Source: JAIXWP01 sp041391745 (GTDB lineage Bacteria > Bacteroidota > Bacteroidia > Flavobacteriales_D > Sanyastnellaceae). From it: a stretch of DNA of 64,000 bases. The notes under the pieces are model-generated. The model did not search any database, was not told the origin of the DNA, and worked only from the letters and a program-made list of their open reading frames with translations. The position numbers were made by a program, and so were the translations under genes. How positions within the stretch are numbered: the stretch's first letter is position 1; each line of letters opens with the position of its first letter. Positions 44,884-55,658 of the stretch are shown here, one piece after another. The stretch covers positions 1 to 64,000 of the forward strand of contig JAWKNK010000008.1 of the NCBI GenBank assembly GCA_041391745.1. Direction: 5' to 3'.

Positions 44884-46467
44884 ATGGACTGGAGGTTTTT
44901 TCACGGTCTGACGTTACCCAACATTATAAAAACATTCAGAAAATTGAAAGACACCAATATTAGATTTCTTTTTTTAATTCACTTATGGGCTATAACCAGC
45001 TTATTATCCTCTTGTTCTAACGTAGAATCTGAGGAAGTTAATTATTCATTAGAAGCTGCTTTTGTATCGAAACAAAATATTGATGAATTTAATAAAACAA
45101 AATTTGAGTCATTTGATGATTTGAATCTTGGTTTTTTTAAAGGGAATGTTTGGATAAAATTAACTATTCATAATGAAGAAAATGAGAATAGGTCCTTTAT
45201 GCTATTGTCGAATAATCGTTTCATTAGAAACTATAAATTTTACAAACTTGATACAGTGAGCCATTCTTTAAAATTGGTTCATCAAATACCCGATACATTA
45301 ACAGCAGATTACAGAACATATAACAATCCCAACCCCAATTTTAAATTGGATTTATCTCCCAATGAGAGAGCAGTTTTTCTCATTACATTTGCAAGTGATG
45401 GAAGGACAATAGATGCAAACGCACAAGTCGTTTCACTCCATCGTTATTTTAGCTTAGTAAATGAGAATACTATTTGGAGTATTGTATTTTACTCTGTCAT
45501 TGTTTTCTTATTACTTATCAATCTGTATCTCTGGAACATCTATAAACACGAAATATATCTTTACTATCTCTTTTATTTGTTTTCTACAATATTTGTGTAT
45601 TTGGGAATAGAAGGTTTTTTGTTTCTTTTAAAGTTGCCCCAATTAATAATCGATCACTTCATTTTTGTGTTTGTTAAATTATGGGTCATATCATTGATTA
45701 TTTATACCTCAAAGTTTCTGGAAATTGAACAGGTAGCACCTCAATATTATAGATTTATCAAAATGGTGTTGATTGCAGTTATGGGATGTATATTCCTGTA
45801 TCAATTTGTATTTTTTAACTCTTCCATCCAACATTTACATTATTTTGAAAACGTACTTATAATACTTTGGTTGTTATTAATCATAGGCATTCTAATATTT
45901 TCTGCAAAAGACCATTTGTTGGCTTTGAAATATTACTTAATTCCCTTTGTCTTGTTCATTGGTTTCACCGTATTCGGTATAATCAATGTACATTTTAAAA
46001 TTTTTGCTGGCAATTCTATTACCTATGTAAAAATAGGAACTATTATGGAGTTTATTGGGTTTACGTATTTTATGACTGCATTGATCAAAAAAAGACTAAG
46101 CCAGAGCCAAGCATTAGAACAAACTCTAAAGGAAAGAGAAAAAGTCATAGCTACCAATACGGGTTTGATAAGTGCATTAAAAATGATTGAAAACTCTGTT
46201 TCAAATGAATCAGACTGGGCAGATTTTGAAGTGAAATTCAAATTGTTAAACCCAAATTTTACATCAAATTTATTTGACAAGCATCCAGATTTGACAAAAT
46301 CAGAAATTAGATTACTTGTATTAATTAGGATAGGATATTCCCAAAAAGAAATAGCAGAAATATTGAATATTGCTCCTGATAGTGTAAAAAAAGCAAGAAG
46401 CAGAGTTAGAAAAAAATTAAGTTTAGGAGAAGATGACGCATTAAACTCCTATATAGAAAAATTCTAA
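44884..46467 (+). CDS. 7TM-DISM sensor with C-terminal LuxR-type HTH
   Basis: 527 aa. A lipoprotein-like or signal segment ends LLSSCS. A periplasmic 7TMR-DISM-type beta domain follows (residues about 60-190), then seven transmembrane helices (about 195-400), a coiled coil (SQALEQTLKEREK), and a HTH of the LuxR/GerE type (LTKSEIRLLVLIRIGYSQKE, then IAEILNIAPDSVKKARSRVR). It would sense an external ligand and bind DNA directly. A secreted leucine-rich-repeat gene lies 135 bp downstream and may be its target, though this is inference. Confidence 0.8.
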   Translation: MDWRFFHGLTLPNIIKTFRKLKDTNIRFLFLIHLWAITSLLSSCSNVESEEVNYSLEAAFVSKQNIDEFNKTKFESFDDLNLGFFKGNVWIKLTIHNEENENRSFMLLSNNRFIRNYKFYKLDTVSHSLKLVHQIPDTLTADYRTYNNPNPNFKLDLSPNERAVFLITFASDGRTIDANAQVVSLHRYFSLVNENTIWSIVFYSVIVFLLLINLYLWNIYKHEIYLYYLFYLFSTIFVYLGIEGFLFLLKLPQLIIDHFIFVFVKLWVISLIIYTSKFLEIEQVAPQYYRFIKMVLIAVMGCIFLYQFVFFNSSIQHLHYFENVLIILWLLLIIGILIFSAKDHLLALKYYLIPFVLFIGFTVFGIINVHFKIFAGNSITYVKIGTIMEFIGFTYFMTALIKKRLSQSQALEQTLKEREKVIATNTGLISALKMIENSVSNESDWADFEVKFKLLNPNFTSNLFDKHPDLTKSEIRLLVLIRIGYSQKEIAEILNIAPDSVKKARSRVRKKLSLGEDDALNSYIEKF

Positions 46468-46601
46468 GTAGCCAACATTGTATTGTATGTAATTGAAATT
46501 CAGTATTCTAAATACTTGTACCCCGTTTTGTACCCTCATGTTTTTTTCATAAGCTTTTAGAGTTATATACTTTTACCTAGCTTGATCATTAAAAAAATAT
46601 T

Positions 46602-47619
46602 ATGAAAAAAACAATACTCATTACGTTAACAACAGCCATTTTAGGCACAAGCTCTTTTGCTCAAAATGTAAACATCCCAGACGCTAATTTTAAAGCTTAT
46701 TTGGTTGGGGAATCAACTATTAATACAAATAGTGATACAGAAATACAAGTAAGCGAAGCTCAAGCTATAAATTATTTAAATCTAAGTAGCAAAAACATAG
46801 CAGACTTAACAGGAATTGAAGCATTTATTAACCTTTCTACTTTAGATGCTAGTGTTAATCAATTAACGTCTATTGATGTAAGCCAAAACACAGGATTAAT
46901 TGGCTTAAATTTAGCCAATAATCAATTAACATCTATTGATATAAGTCAAAATTTATTATTAAAAGGTTTTAATTGTGGAGGTAATAATATTAGTGTTTTG
47001 GATGTTAGTTTAAATACAGCATTAGAGAGCATAATTTGTCATTCAAACAATATAAGTACCTTGGATTTAAGCCAAAATACAGCTTTAATACAACTTAATT
47101 GTTCTCAAAACAATATTAGCTCATAGATTTGAGTCATACTAGTATTAATCAAAATACAACATTTGAGATTTCATATGTTAATTGTTCTCAAAACAATCTT
47201 ACAGTTTGAAAATGAATAATATAAGTACTACTGCTTTACAAGGTCAATATTTCTTGGCTACATCAAATCCTAACCTAACTTGTATTGAAGTAGATAATGT
47301 AGCAAATGCTACTGCTAATTGGATAAACATCGACCCGACAGCAAGTTTTAGTTTAGATTGCAACTACCCTTTAAGTATAAATGATTATGAATTAGCTAAA
47401 AACATTTCTATTTACCCAAATCCAGCAACATCTGTAATTAATATAAGCTCTAATGAAATTATTGAATCTATTGAATTTATTGATGTATTTGGTAAGGTTA
47501 GCAAATCAAGTATAAATGTTAACAGCACTATTGATGTCTCAAATTTATCTATAGGTGTTTACTTTCTTCATCTTTACACAAAAAAGGGTTCAGTGATAAA
47601 AAAGTTTATTAAAGACTAA
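46602..47619 (+). pseudogene. T9SS-secreted leucine-rich-repeat protein, frameshifted
   Basis: Signal peptide (MKKTILITLTTAILGTSSFA) and then leucine-rich repeats of about 21 aa (L..LDVSQNTGLIGLNLANNQ, ISTLDLSQNTALIQLNCSQN). The frame breaks at about 47123 (one T missing; SS then LDLSHTS) and at about 47206 (one T missing; NNLTV then LKMNNISTTAL). The C-terminal part ends with a type IX sorting domain (ISIYPNPATSVINISS through YTKKGSVIKKFIKD). Both breaks are homopolymer deletions, so a sequencing error is likely. Surface adhesion or binding is a guess. Confidence 0.8.
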
Positions 47620-47903
47620 TCTTTCGTTTTTAAAATAAATAACGTTTGTAACCTCCCCTTTTTTAGGACAGGTTATAAATATACTAATGTAAAATGATAT
47701 TGCGGTGCCATCAGGAAATGGAAGTGAGCTATGCGGAGAAGAAAAACACGGCATGAACAGCAAAGAACTACCTATTATAGATGATAAAACCAAAATCGGA
47801 TTATAAAGATTAACTTAAACAAATATTCTCAATTCCATTTTGAATTTTTCTTTTAGAACCATAGTTTCGCATTATTTAATAACAACCCCTCAAATTCAGC
47901 TGC

Positions 47904-50073
47904 ATGAGAAACTTGCTACCCCTTTCGAATAGATTTCTGAAGACATCAACGAAATTTTTTGTAGCCTTCGCGTTATTAATTCTATCAGGTCTTTCAAATA
48001 GTCTCTTTGCCCAAAACTGGGATGAAGTAGTGAAAGCAGTTTCTACGGATAGATCCGCCGATGATTGGTTCGGTTATTCTGTTTCGATTTCAGGTGATTA
48101 TGCGATTGTGGGCGCTAATCAGGAAGATTATAATGCTACAGGCAGTCAGTTTCTAAGCAAAGCAGGTGCTGCATATATCCTTAGAAATAATTCAGGTACC
48201 TGGACGGTTGTACAAAAAATCGTAGCATCAGATCGAGCAGCAGATGACGAGTTTGGATATTCAGTGGCGATCTCAGGAGATTATGCAATTGTCGGTGCTC
48301 CTAAAAAAAATATTGTTGTCGGATTTGATTTAGAGACAACAGCTGGGGCTGCATATATCTTTAAGAATACAGCAGGCATCTGGAGTCAAGTGCAAAAAAT
48401 TGTGGCCTCAGACAGAGAGTCTGGTGATAGGTTTGGCAGCACAGTCGCCATTTCGGGAGATTATACTATCGTTGGAGCGCCCTTTGAAGACTCTGATGAT
48501 GCAGGAGGTAATCCCGTATCAAATAAGGGCTCTGCTTATATTTTCAAAAAAGGAGCAAGCAATTGGATAGAGGAGCAAAAGATTTTTACTGGGGGATTTC
48601 TAAATGATTATTTCGGTTGGTCAGTTGGCATTTCTGGAGACTATGTGATTTGTGGAGTACCCAAAGAGGACCTTTATACTACAAGTGGTGATTTATTAAG
48701 TGAAGCTGGGGCTGCCATTGTCTTCCAAAGGAATTCCGCAGGAAACTGGACGCAAATGCAAATAATAATTGCTGCCGACAGAGGGGCTGGTGATGAATTT
48801 GGCTCTTCAGTCGCTATTTCGGGAGATTATGCAATTGTTGGTGCATTGTATGAAGACAATAATGTAACTGGAGGCGCGAACCTTAGTAATGCTGGCTCGG
48901 CATATATCTTTCAAAGAAATGCTTTAACTTGGACGCAAATGGATAAAATCGTAGCTTCTGACAGAGCAGCAGGTGATCTGTTTGGCGTTTCAGTATCTAT
49001 TTCTGGAGACTATGTTATTGTAGGTGCCTATAACGAAGACGAAGACCCATCAGGAGGAAATACTCTGGATGAATCGGGCTCAGCCTATATTTTTAGAAAC
49101 ATCTCCGGGAACTGGGCGCAGGCAAACAAGATCGTGGCATCAGACAGAGGGAGTTTTGATAGGTTTGGTTATTCAGTTGCCATTTCAGGAGATTATGCGA
49201 TTGCAGGTGCCTATAGTGAAGATGAAGATCAAGTAGGAGGCAATACCGTTAATAATGCTGGCGCTTCCTATATATTTAAAAATTGTCTTGCCAGAAGCAT
49301 GGACACTCAAACTTCTTGCGGAGCATTTACCTGGATTGACGGAAACACGTATACCGCAAACAACAATACGGCAACATACAACTTTGTAGGAGGAGCTGCC
49401 AGTGGATGTGATTCTTTAGTTACTTTGAATCTAACGATTAACAATCCCTCTACAGGAACCGATACCAGAACAGCGTGTAATTCTTTCATCTGGATCGATG
49501 GAAACACTTATACTGCTAGCAATAACACAGCTTCATACAACATTATTGGCGGTGCTGCGAATGGTTGTGATTCTTTAGTAACCTTGAATTTGACAATCAC
49601 AGGAGTTACGAATCTAAGCACAACAATTTCGGGTGAAACAATCACCGCAAATAATACATCGGCAACCTTATCGTTGGCTAGACTGCAATAATAATTATGC
49701 AGTCATTACTGGCCAACTAGTGCCTCATTTACACCATCTGTAAATGGAAACTATGCTGTTGAATTAACGCAGAATGGTTGTGTGGATACTACAGCCTGTG
49801 TGGCTATTTCAACTTTAGAATTATCGAAAACAGTTTTGGGGACAACCTGATTGTTTACCCTAATCCTACAAATGGCAATTTCACCATAGATATGGGCACA
49901 AATTTGGAAACGCAGAAATCCAGATTATAGATATGCTCGGTAAGGTAATTGAATTTAAATCTTTTATTAATACACAAAAACTAGATCTTTTTATTCAAGA
50001 ACCTGAAGGTATCTACATTCTTACTGTTCAAGCAGATAACAAAAAGGCGATTATTCGAATATTGAAGAATTAA
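47904..50073 (+). CDS. T9SS-secreted FG-GAP-like repeat protein (frameshifted C-terminus)
   Basis: Signal peptide near residues 1-36, then seven repeats of about 55 aa reading ASDRAADDEFGYSVAISGDY plus AIVGA, a beta-propeller blade pattern. Two copies of a TSCGAFTWIDGNTYTAN / GCDSLVTLNLTI module follow. The intact frame ends at 49691. Beyond it, in other frames, come WLDCNNNYAVITGQ, TLEIIENSFGDNLIVYPNPT and EGIYILTVQADNKKAIIRIL, the missing T9SS tail, ending at 50073. At least four homopolymer-type indels lie between 49675 and 49915. Confidence 0.85.
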
Positions 50074-50502
50074 GGTATTTATTGACAAAGAATATTCAAC
50101 GACTTAAACGAGCAGCACATAACAGATAAGGCTTCGTCGTCGCCTGAAAGGCACGCGATGAAGCCTGTGCGCCGTCCTGAGCTTGTCGAAGGATGAATCC
50201 TTCACGAATCAAGCTCGGGACAAGTGAATCTAGCTTCCTGATCCCGAGTCGAGTGCGGGATAAAGGAAAAACCGATCATTCATTCGGTAATTAGGAATTC
50301 AGGATCTGTTTTTTTCGGAAATAGTAGGCGCGAATATTCGATTCACTCCAACATATGTTCATTCTATATCATCGAAGTCAAAAGAAACCGCCTATTTTTA
50401 TGCTTTAAATGGTGATCAAAAGACAGGGGTTTCATATTCTTCCCGCCTTTGAGGGAGACGAAGGTAGGCGGTCCTTGTGGGACGATCCTACAACACTAAA
50501 AG
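50074..50502. repeat. Intergenic region with extragenic palindromes
   Basis: Holds CCTGAGCTTGTCGAAGGATG (50173), GAATCAAGCTCGGGACAAGT (50207) and CCTGATCCCGAGTCGAGTGC (50238) repeats, and GCTTCGTCGTCGCCTGAAAGG at 50131 (split). No gene recognised between 50074 and 50502. Confidence 0.65.
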
Positions 50503-51420
50503 ATGAAGGAATATTTTAAACTTCAATACAGAATGACAAACAGACGGTTTAAGGACAATGGCTTCGAACCTCTACTGGCGTATATCATTTTGACACTTGG
50601 TTTTTTCGGACTTTCAATTTATTTGTTTTACAAGACTGAATTTGCTGTTTATGTCTATTTACTTTTTGCCTTGACACTTATCGGAAAACTTTCCGAGAAC
50701 CGAAGAACTGAATTTTTAAAAATTTGCTTTGGAGATGCTCAAGTTAAAGGAATTAGAATTACGGAAAACCTGATTTGTTCAACACCTTTCTTTGCTTTTC
50801 TACTTTACAAACAATTTTTTCTTTTTGCAGGTTTGCTTTTGGTATTGACAACAATTTTAGCCCTTGTAAATTTTCGGGCATCATTGAACTTAACAATTTG
50901 GACACCATTTTCAAAAAGGCCTTTTGAATTTACCATAGGTTTTAGAAACACATTTTATCTTTTTTTTGTAGCATATGTCTTGACTTTTTTTTCTGTTTCG
51001 GTAAACAACTTTAATCTAGGAATATTTGCAATGTTGCTTGTGTTTGCAACAACATTAAGCTTTTATTCAAAACCAGAAAACGAATACTATGTTTGGATAT
51101 ACCATCTAAATCCCAAACAATTTCTATTGAGCAAAATAAAAACGGCAGTACTTTTTTCTTCTTCACTTGCTCTGCCGATTGCATTAGTACTTTCATTTTA
51201 TTTTTATCAAAACATCGGTTTCGTTTGGCTTTTTTTCATCGTTGGGTGGGCTTTTCTAATAGCAATAATTGTCTCCAAATATTCCGCATATCCTCACGAA
51301 ATGAACATTCCGCAAGGAATTCTTTTAGCTGTTAGCTTATGGTTTCCGCCTATCCTTATTATTTTGATACCTCATCTTTTTCGAAAAGCTGAAAACAAAC
51401 TTAGTAGCTTATTGAAATGA
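50503..51420 (+). CDS. ABC-type exporter membrane protein (putative)
   Basis: 305 aa with eight or nine predicted transmembrane helices, rich in Phe and Leu. It overlaps the ABC ATPase gene by 4 nt (ATGA), so it is the likely permease of an ABC-2-type exporter. No permease signature beyond topology. AT-rich like other accessory genes. Substrate unknown. Confidence 0.7.
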   Translation: MKEYFKLQYRMTNRRFKDNGFEPLLAYIILTLGFFGLSIYLFYKTEFAVYVYLLFALTLIGKLSENRRTEFLKICFGDAQVKGIRITENLICSTPFFAFLLYKQFFLFAGLLLVLTTILALVNFRASLNLTIWTPFSKRPFEFTIGFRNTFYLFFVAYVLTFFSVSVNNFNLGIFAMLLVFATTLSFYSKPENEYYVWIYHLNPKQFLLSKIKTAVLFSSSLALPIALVLSFYFYQNIGFVWLFFIVGWAFLIAIIVSKYSAYPHEMNIPQGILLAVSLWFPPILIILIPHLFRKAENKLSSLLK

Positions 51421-52097
51421 TAGCAATCCGAAACTTATCAAAGAAATATGGGACAAATGAAGTCTTGAAAAATATCAACATAGAATTTGATAAGGGAAAA
51501 GTGTATGGCATTGTTGGCGAAAATGGTGCAGGAAAAACTACATTGTTTCGATGTATCGCAGACTTAGAAAATTATGAAGGCGAGATAATTTCAAACCTTA
51601 ATCCAATTAAAAATCATCTTGGATTGTTGCTTACTGAACCTTTCTTTTTTCAAAAAATTACAGGTAAGGAATATATCCAACTGATCTGCAATGCAAGGAA
51701 AATGGAATTAACCGACATTGAAAATAAAAATATTTTTGATTTGCCATTAAATCAATATGCTTCAACATATTCAACAGGAATGAAAAAAAAGTTGGCATTA
51801 ACAGCTATACTACTGCAGGGCAACGATTTTTTTATTCTCGACGAACCATTTAACGGAGTGGATATACAAAGCAACATTATCATTACAGCAATTATCCATC
51901 AACTAAAAGCACTAGAGAAGACAGTTATTATTTCATCACATATTTTCTCAACTTTGAGTGACACTTGTGATGAAATACATTTATTGGACAAAGGAAGTTT
52001 TATTAGATCTGTTCAAAAAACAGATTTCCAAGCCTTGGAAACAGAAATGAAACAGACGACAATAGGAAATAGAATAGACAAATTAGGACTGAAATAG
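51417..52097 (+). CDS. ABC transporter ATP-binding protein
   Basis: 226 aa with Walker A GENGAGKTT, a diverged signature YSTGMKKKLAL (the S-T-G-M form typical of ABC-2 exporters) and Walker B FFILDEPFNGVD. A His switch is present in ISSHIFSTL. It pairs with the permease upstream. A lone ACCGCTAAC core at 52104, just after the stop, resembles a cassette end but has no partner. Confidence 0.88.
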   Translation: MIAIRNLSKKYGTNEVLKNINIEFDKGKVYGIVGENGAGKTTLFRCIADLENYEGEIISNLNPIKNHLGLLLTEPFFFQKITGKEYIQLICNARKMELTDIENKNIFDLPLNQYASTYSTGMKKKLALTAILLQGNDFFILDEPFNGVDIQSNIIITAIIHQLKALEKTVIISSHIFSTLSDTCDEIHLLDKGSFIRSVQKTDFQALETEMKQTTIGNRIDKLGLK

Positions 52098-52192
52098 CGA
52101 CGAACCGCTAACAAAGGTGGTCCATGATAAGGACTTCAGATTGAATTCATTTGAAAATAGTACTTTAAGAAAAGTTAAAAAAAAAATATCAT

Positions 52193-55100
52193 ATGATCTC
52201 AAAAGTTATAACTCTTTCCTTGTCCTTCTGCTTGTTAACAGGAGTACAAGCTCAACTTCAATTTCAACGCGTAGGAGCCACTGCGCCTGACCTGCCGAAT
52301 ACCCATAATTTCATTGGTGTGTCATGGGGGATGTGCCTTGCAGCCGACTTCAATGGCGACGGTGCAAATGATGTTTTGCTGAGTGGAGAAGCAGATTCAT
52401 TTTTCACGCAAGACGCAAAACTGCATCTGAACGATGGTGCAGGAAATTTTACTGTGCAGGAAACGAACTTTCTTACTATTCAACGCATGCACATGACCAG
52501 CGGCGATGTAGATGGCGACGGAGACATTGATATTTACATGTCGGGATGGTCGTCGGGCGAATGGGTGCATGAGCTATACCTCAATGATGGTAACGCTAAT
52601 TTCACTAGCGCAGACATCTCCAACATTGTCGCAACCGACTTTGGTTTTTCTAAACTTATTGACCTCGATGGAGATGGTGATCTCGACCTCTTCGTGACCG
52701 GCCGAAACAGCGAATTGTTGCCTACCACCACAATATATCTCAACGACGGCACAGGAGGGTTCACCCCGTTTGACAGTGCCCTTGAACCCATGCAGCAGTC
52801 AACAGCAGCTTTTGGTGATCTGGATGATGATGGCGACTTTGATATTATCATCGCCGGGTACAATACAGCCCTCCAACGGGTGTGCTTGACCTACATATTA
52901 ACAGAGTCTGGCTATGAGGTACTGCCCAATTTTGCTTTGCCTGAGTTTGCAAATGGCACGCTCGATTTGGGCGATATAGACCAAGACGGTGACCTTGATC
53001 TATTGTTTACTGGCCAAGTCCAAGGCGCCAACTATTCTTCAGGTGTGTTCACAAACAACGGGTCAGGAAGCTTCACCGCGCTGGCTACAGACATCGTTGG
53101 TGCATACCTCGGGAGTGGCTACTTTGCTGACATCGACAACGATACCGACCTTGATATTGTTATCAACGGAAACACCGGCGTAGGCGTTTTTGAAACAGAA
53201 GTTTATGTCAATGAAAACGGTTCTTTCACGAATTCAGGAAACGATATTGTAGGTAGCGATTACTCGAAGTTGCTCATCGCTGACCTCAACAACGACGACT
53301 TCGTTGATATCCTTGTAACCGGCAGGCGCAACGGTATTTCTTCAACACGCATCGCTCAGCTCTACCTCAACAATGGCAACGGTGGGTTCAGTCTAGTAAA
53401 CAATTCACCCTTTGCGGCTTTTGGTGAATTCGCCAAACATGGCGACCTCGATGGCGATGGTGACCTCGATGTGGTCATTTGTGGAATCGATATGTATGAA
53501 CTGGTAAGCTACACTCGAATTTACTTGAACGACGGATTGGGTAATTATTCTCATGACACAGCGAATACACTCACAGGTATGCGCGGAGAGATCGACATAA
53601 TCGACTTCGATGCCGATGGCGACCTCGACATCGCCATCTGCGGAAACTCGGTTACGAGTTTTGCTGAACCCCAGCTCAACGTGGTCATTTACCGCAACGA
53701 CGGAACCGGAGTCTTCGATTTGTGGGCTACGCTACCAGGGGTCAATCGAAGTATAGCATGGGCCGATGTGGATGGCGATGCCGACTTGGATTTTATTATT
53801 ACCGGAGGCAACAATAGCGGCACAGCGACAACAACCCTTTACCTGCAAAATGCCAACAACACCTTCACGGCTTCAGCACCTATGTTTGAGCAGTTGCGGT
53901 TCAGCGATGTCCATTTCTTTGATTGCGACAACGACGGCGACATGGATGTGATGCTGGCCGGAGACAGCAGCCTATGCTTTACACAACTGTACATCAACGA
54001 TGGTGCGGGAAATTTTACTGCCAGTGTGAGTTCAAACTTCACTGCCTTGTCAAGTACGCCGCAAATTGGATCTACAGATGTGAACAATGACGGCTTCTTG
54101 GATCTCATTATCCTTGGTGAGCAATGCAGCTTGGGTTTCAACTGCGATGTGTACCTCAACGACGGCACAGGACAGTTTTCATTGTCGCAAACCCTTCCTG
54201 GAGATTCGGGTACCAAGTTGGAATTGATTGACATGAATAACGATGGACTTGACGACATTCTATTCAGTTCCCAAAATTTCGGAACCAGCGGTTTTTCTTT
54301 GATCTACTACCCCAACGATGGCACGGGCAACTTTGAAATAGGTTCAACCAACTTGCTGGATGGAGTAATGGGTTTTTTCACCCTATTCGATGCCGATGCC
54401 GACGGGGACAACGACATTGTCATTCCCGGATACTACAGAAAGGTGTCCGCAGGTTATTTCAAGAATGTGACAGGTGAAATTATTTGCACACCATCCGCTT
54501 CGACCGATGTGATTTCGTCATGCGTTGCCTATACGTGGATCGATGGAGTTACTTATATGGAGTCGAATAACACCGCTACATATACCACATTGAATGAGCT
54601 GGGCTGTGATTCTGTGATCACATTAAATTTAACCATAGCAGATTTGTTGGCGCCTGTTCCTGATCTTTCACAACTTGTTGAAGTGATGAGTGAATGCCCA
54701 ATTGACGATTTGGATATCCCAACAGCCACAGACGATTGCGCAGGAACTCTCACAGGAACGAGCGACGCAACTTTCCCGATTACCAATTCAACCACCATCA
54801 CCTGGACTTTTGACGATGGCAACGGCAACACTTCAATCCAAACGCAAGAGGTCATCATTACCCCCATTGACAATGGAATTTCGCAGCTCGCCGCTAATAA
54901 CCTAAGCGCCGATGCCTCAGGTTATACCTACCAGTGGCTCGACTGCAACAATGGCAACCAGAATATTGAAGGTGCTACCGAACAAAGCTTTACACCCTCG
55001 AGCAGTGGAAGTTACGCGGTGGAAGTAAGTAATGGAACTTGTGCAGTGACTTCATCGTGCATTCAAGTTATAATAACAAGCATCACTGAACAAAGCAATC

Positions 55101-55327
55101 GCACTTTATCGGTGTTTCCGAATCCGACCACAGATGCGATCACCATTGAGTCTTCCGAAGGTTTTGACCGCATACAAGTTATCAATTCATTAGGTCAAAT
55201 TATCTTGGAGATACCAGGAAATACATCGACCAACGTCCGCATCAACTTGCCGGAAGAATCTGGAATTTATTTGATTCAAATGGAAATAGCAGGAAGCTTG
55301 CAATACCGTCGGGTTGTTAAATTATAA
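52193..55327 (+). CDS. T9SS-secreted protein with many VCBS/FG-GAP repeats
   Basis: 1044 aa with signal peptide (MISKVITLSLSFCLLTGVQA). More than ten FG-GAP/VCBS repeats carry the calcium loop DxDGDGDxD (for example DVDGDGDIDIYMSG, DLDGDGDLDLFVTG, DLDDDGDFDIIIAG). They are followed by a SCVAYTWIDG...GCDSVITLNLTI module also seen at 47904, an HYR-like PVPDLSQLVEV...TWTFDDGNGN domain and a type IX sorting domain (LSVFPNPTTDAITIESSE). Predicted cell-surface or released protein of unknown ligand. Confidence 0.9.
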   Translation: MISKVITLSLSFCLLTGVQAQLQFQRVGATAPDLPNTHNFIGVSWGMCLAADFNGDGANDVLLSGEADSFFTQDAKLHLNDGAGNFTVQETNFLTIQRMHMTSGDVDGDGDIDIYMSGWSSGEWVHELYLNDGNANFTSADISNIVATDFGFSKLIDLDGDGDLDLFVTGRNSELLPTTTIYLNDGTGGFTPFDSALEPMQQSTAAFGDLDDDGDFDIIIAGYNTALQRVCLTYILTESGYEVLPNFALPEFANGTLDLGDIDQDGDLDLLFTGQVQGANYSSGVFTNNGSGSFTALATDIVGAYLGSGYFADIDNDTDLDIVINGNTGVGVFETEVYVNENGSFTNSGNDIVGSDYSKLLIADLNNDDFVDILVTGRRNGISSTRIAQLYLNNGNGGFSLVNNSPFAAFGEFAKHGDLDGDGDLDVVICGIDMYELVSYTRIYLNDGLGNYSHDTANTLTGMRGEIDIIDFDADGDLDIAICGNSVTSFAEPQLNVVIYRNDGTGVFDLWATLPGVNRSIAWADVDGDADLDFIITGGNNSGTATTTLYLQNANNTFTASAPMFEQLRFSDVHFFDCDNDGDMDVMLAGDSSLCFTQLYINDGAGNFTASVSSNFTALSSTPQIGSTDVNNDGFLDLIILGEQCSLGFNCDVYLNDGTGQFSLSQTLPGDSGTKLELIDMNNDGLDDILFSSQNFGTSGFSLIYYPNDGTGNFEIGSTNLLDGVMGFFTLFDADADGDNDIVIPGYYRKVSAGYFKNVTGEIICTPSASTDVISSCVAYTWIDGVTYMESNNTATYTTLNELGCDSVITLNLTIADLLAPVPDLSQLVEVMSECPIDDLDIPTATDDCAGTLTGTSDATFPITNSTTITWTFDDGNGNTSIQTQEVIITPIDNGISQLAANNLSADASGYTYQWLDCNNGNQNIEGATEQSFTPSSSGSYAVEVSNGTCAVTSSCIQVIITSITEQSNRTLSVFPNPTTDAITIESSEGFDRIQVINSLGQIILEIPGNTSTNVRINLPEESGIYLIQMEIAGSLQYRRVVKL

Positions 55328-55353
55328 CACCTATTTTGAATCATTGAAATTGG

Positions 55354-55398
55354 AGCGGGATTTGTCAACCTCAAGTTGATGAATCCCGCTTTGCTTTT
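55354..55398 (+). terminator. Terminator after the 1044-aa protein gene
   Basis: AGCGGGATT / AATCCCGCT arms of 9 bp flank a 19-nt loop and are followed by TTGCTTTT, about 25 nt after the stop at 55327. Confidence 0.65.
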
Positions 55399-55530
55399 AA
55401 TGTAGTTGTGCGTCACTAACGATCACCATATGCAAATTTCCAGGAAGCGTGTTAGCTACCCCAATCCAATTAAAACTGGAAATAAATAAACTCTTGTTCT
55501 TTGCCTTTCTAATAGGCACCCCATTGAAAC

Positions 55531-55602
55531 CTTCCCGAAGCAAGTTCGGGACAAGTGAATACTGGTTCCTGATCCCGAGTCGAGCGCGGGACGAAGGATG
55601 AA
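55531..55602. repeat. TTCGGGA / CGGGA extragenic palindrome pair
   Basis: CCTTCCCGAAGCAAGTTCGG (55531) then CTGATCCCGAGTCGAGCGCG (55568) and GACGAAGGATG, the same set as at 37126, 50207 and 57588. Confidence 0.7.
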
Positions 55603-55658
55603 TCTATTTTACTTTCTACAAAACTTTCGTATTTTCTATTACTTTTAGCTGGCTCAAA

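Noticed and set aside
46468..46490. GCCAAC core after the 7TM-DISM gene, possible end of a fourth cassette
   Set aside because: Only six bases match the expected CTTGCCAAC and no right arm follows.
55413..55456. CACTAAC...GTTAGC pair resembling a short attC
   Set aside because: Only about 40 bp apart, no matching inner arms and no cassette start complementary to it.
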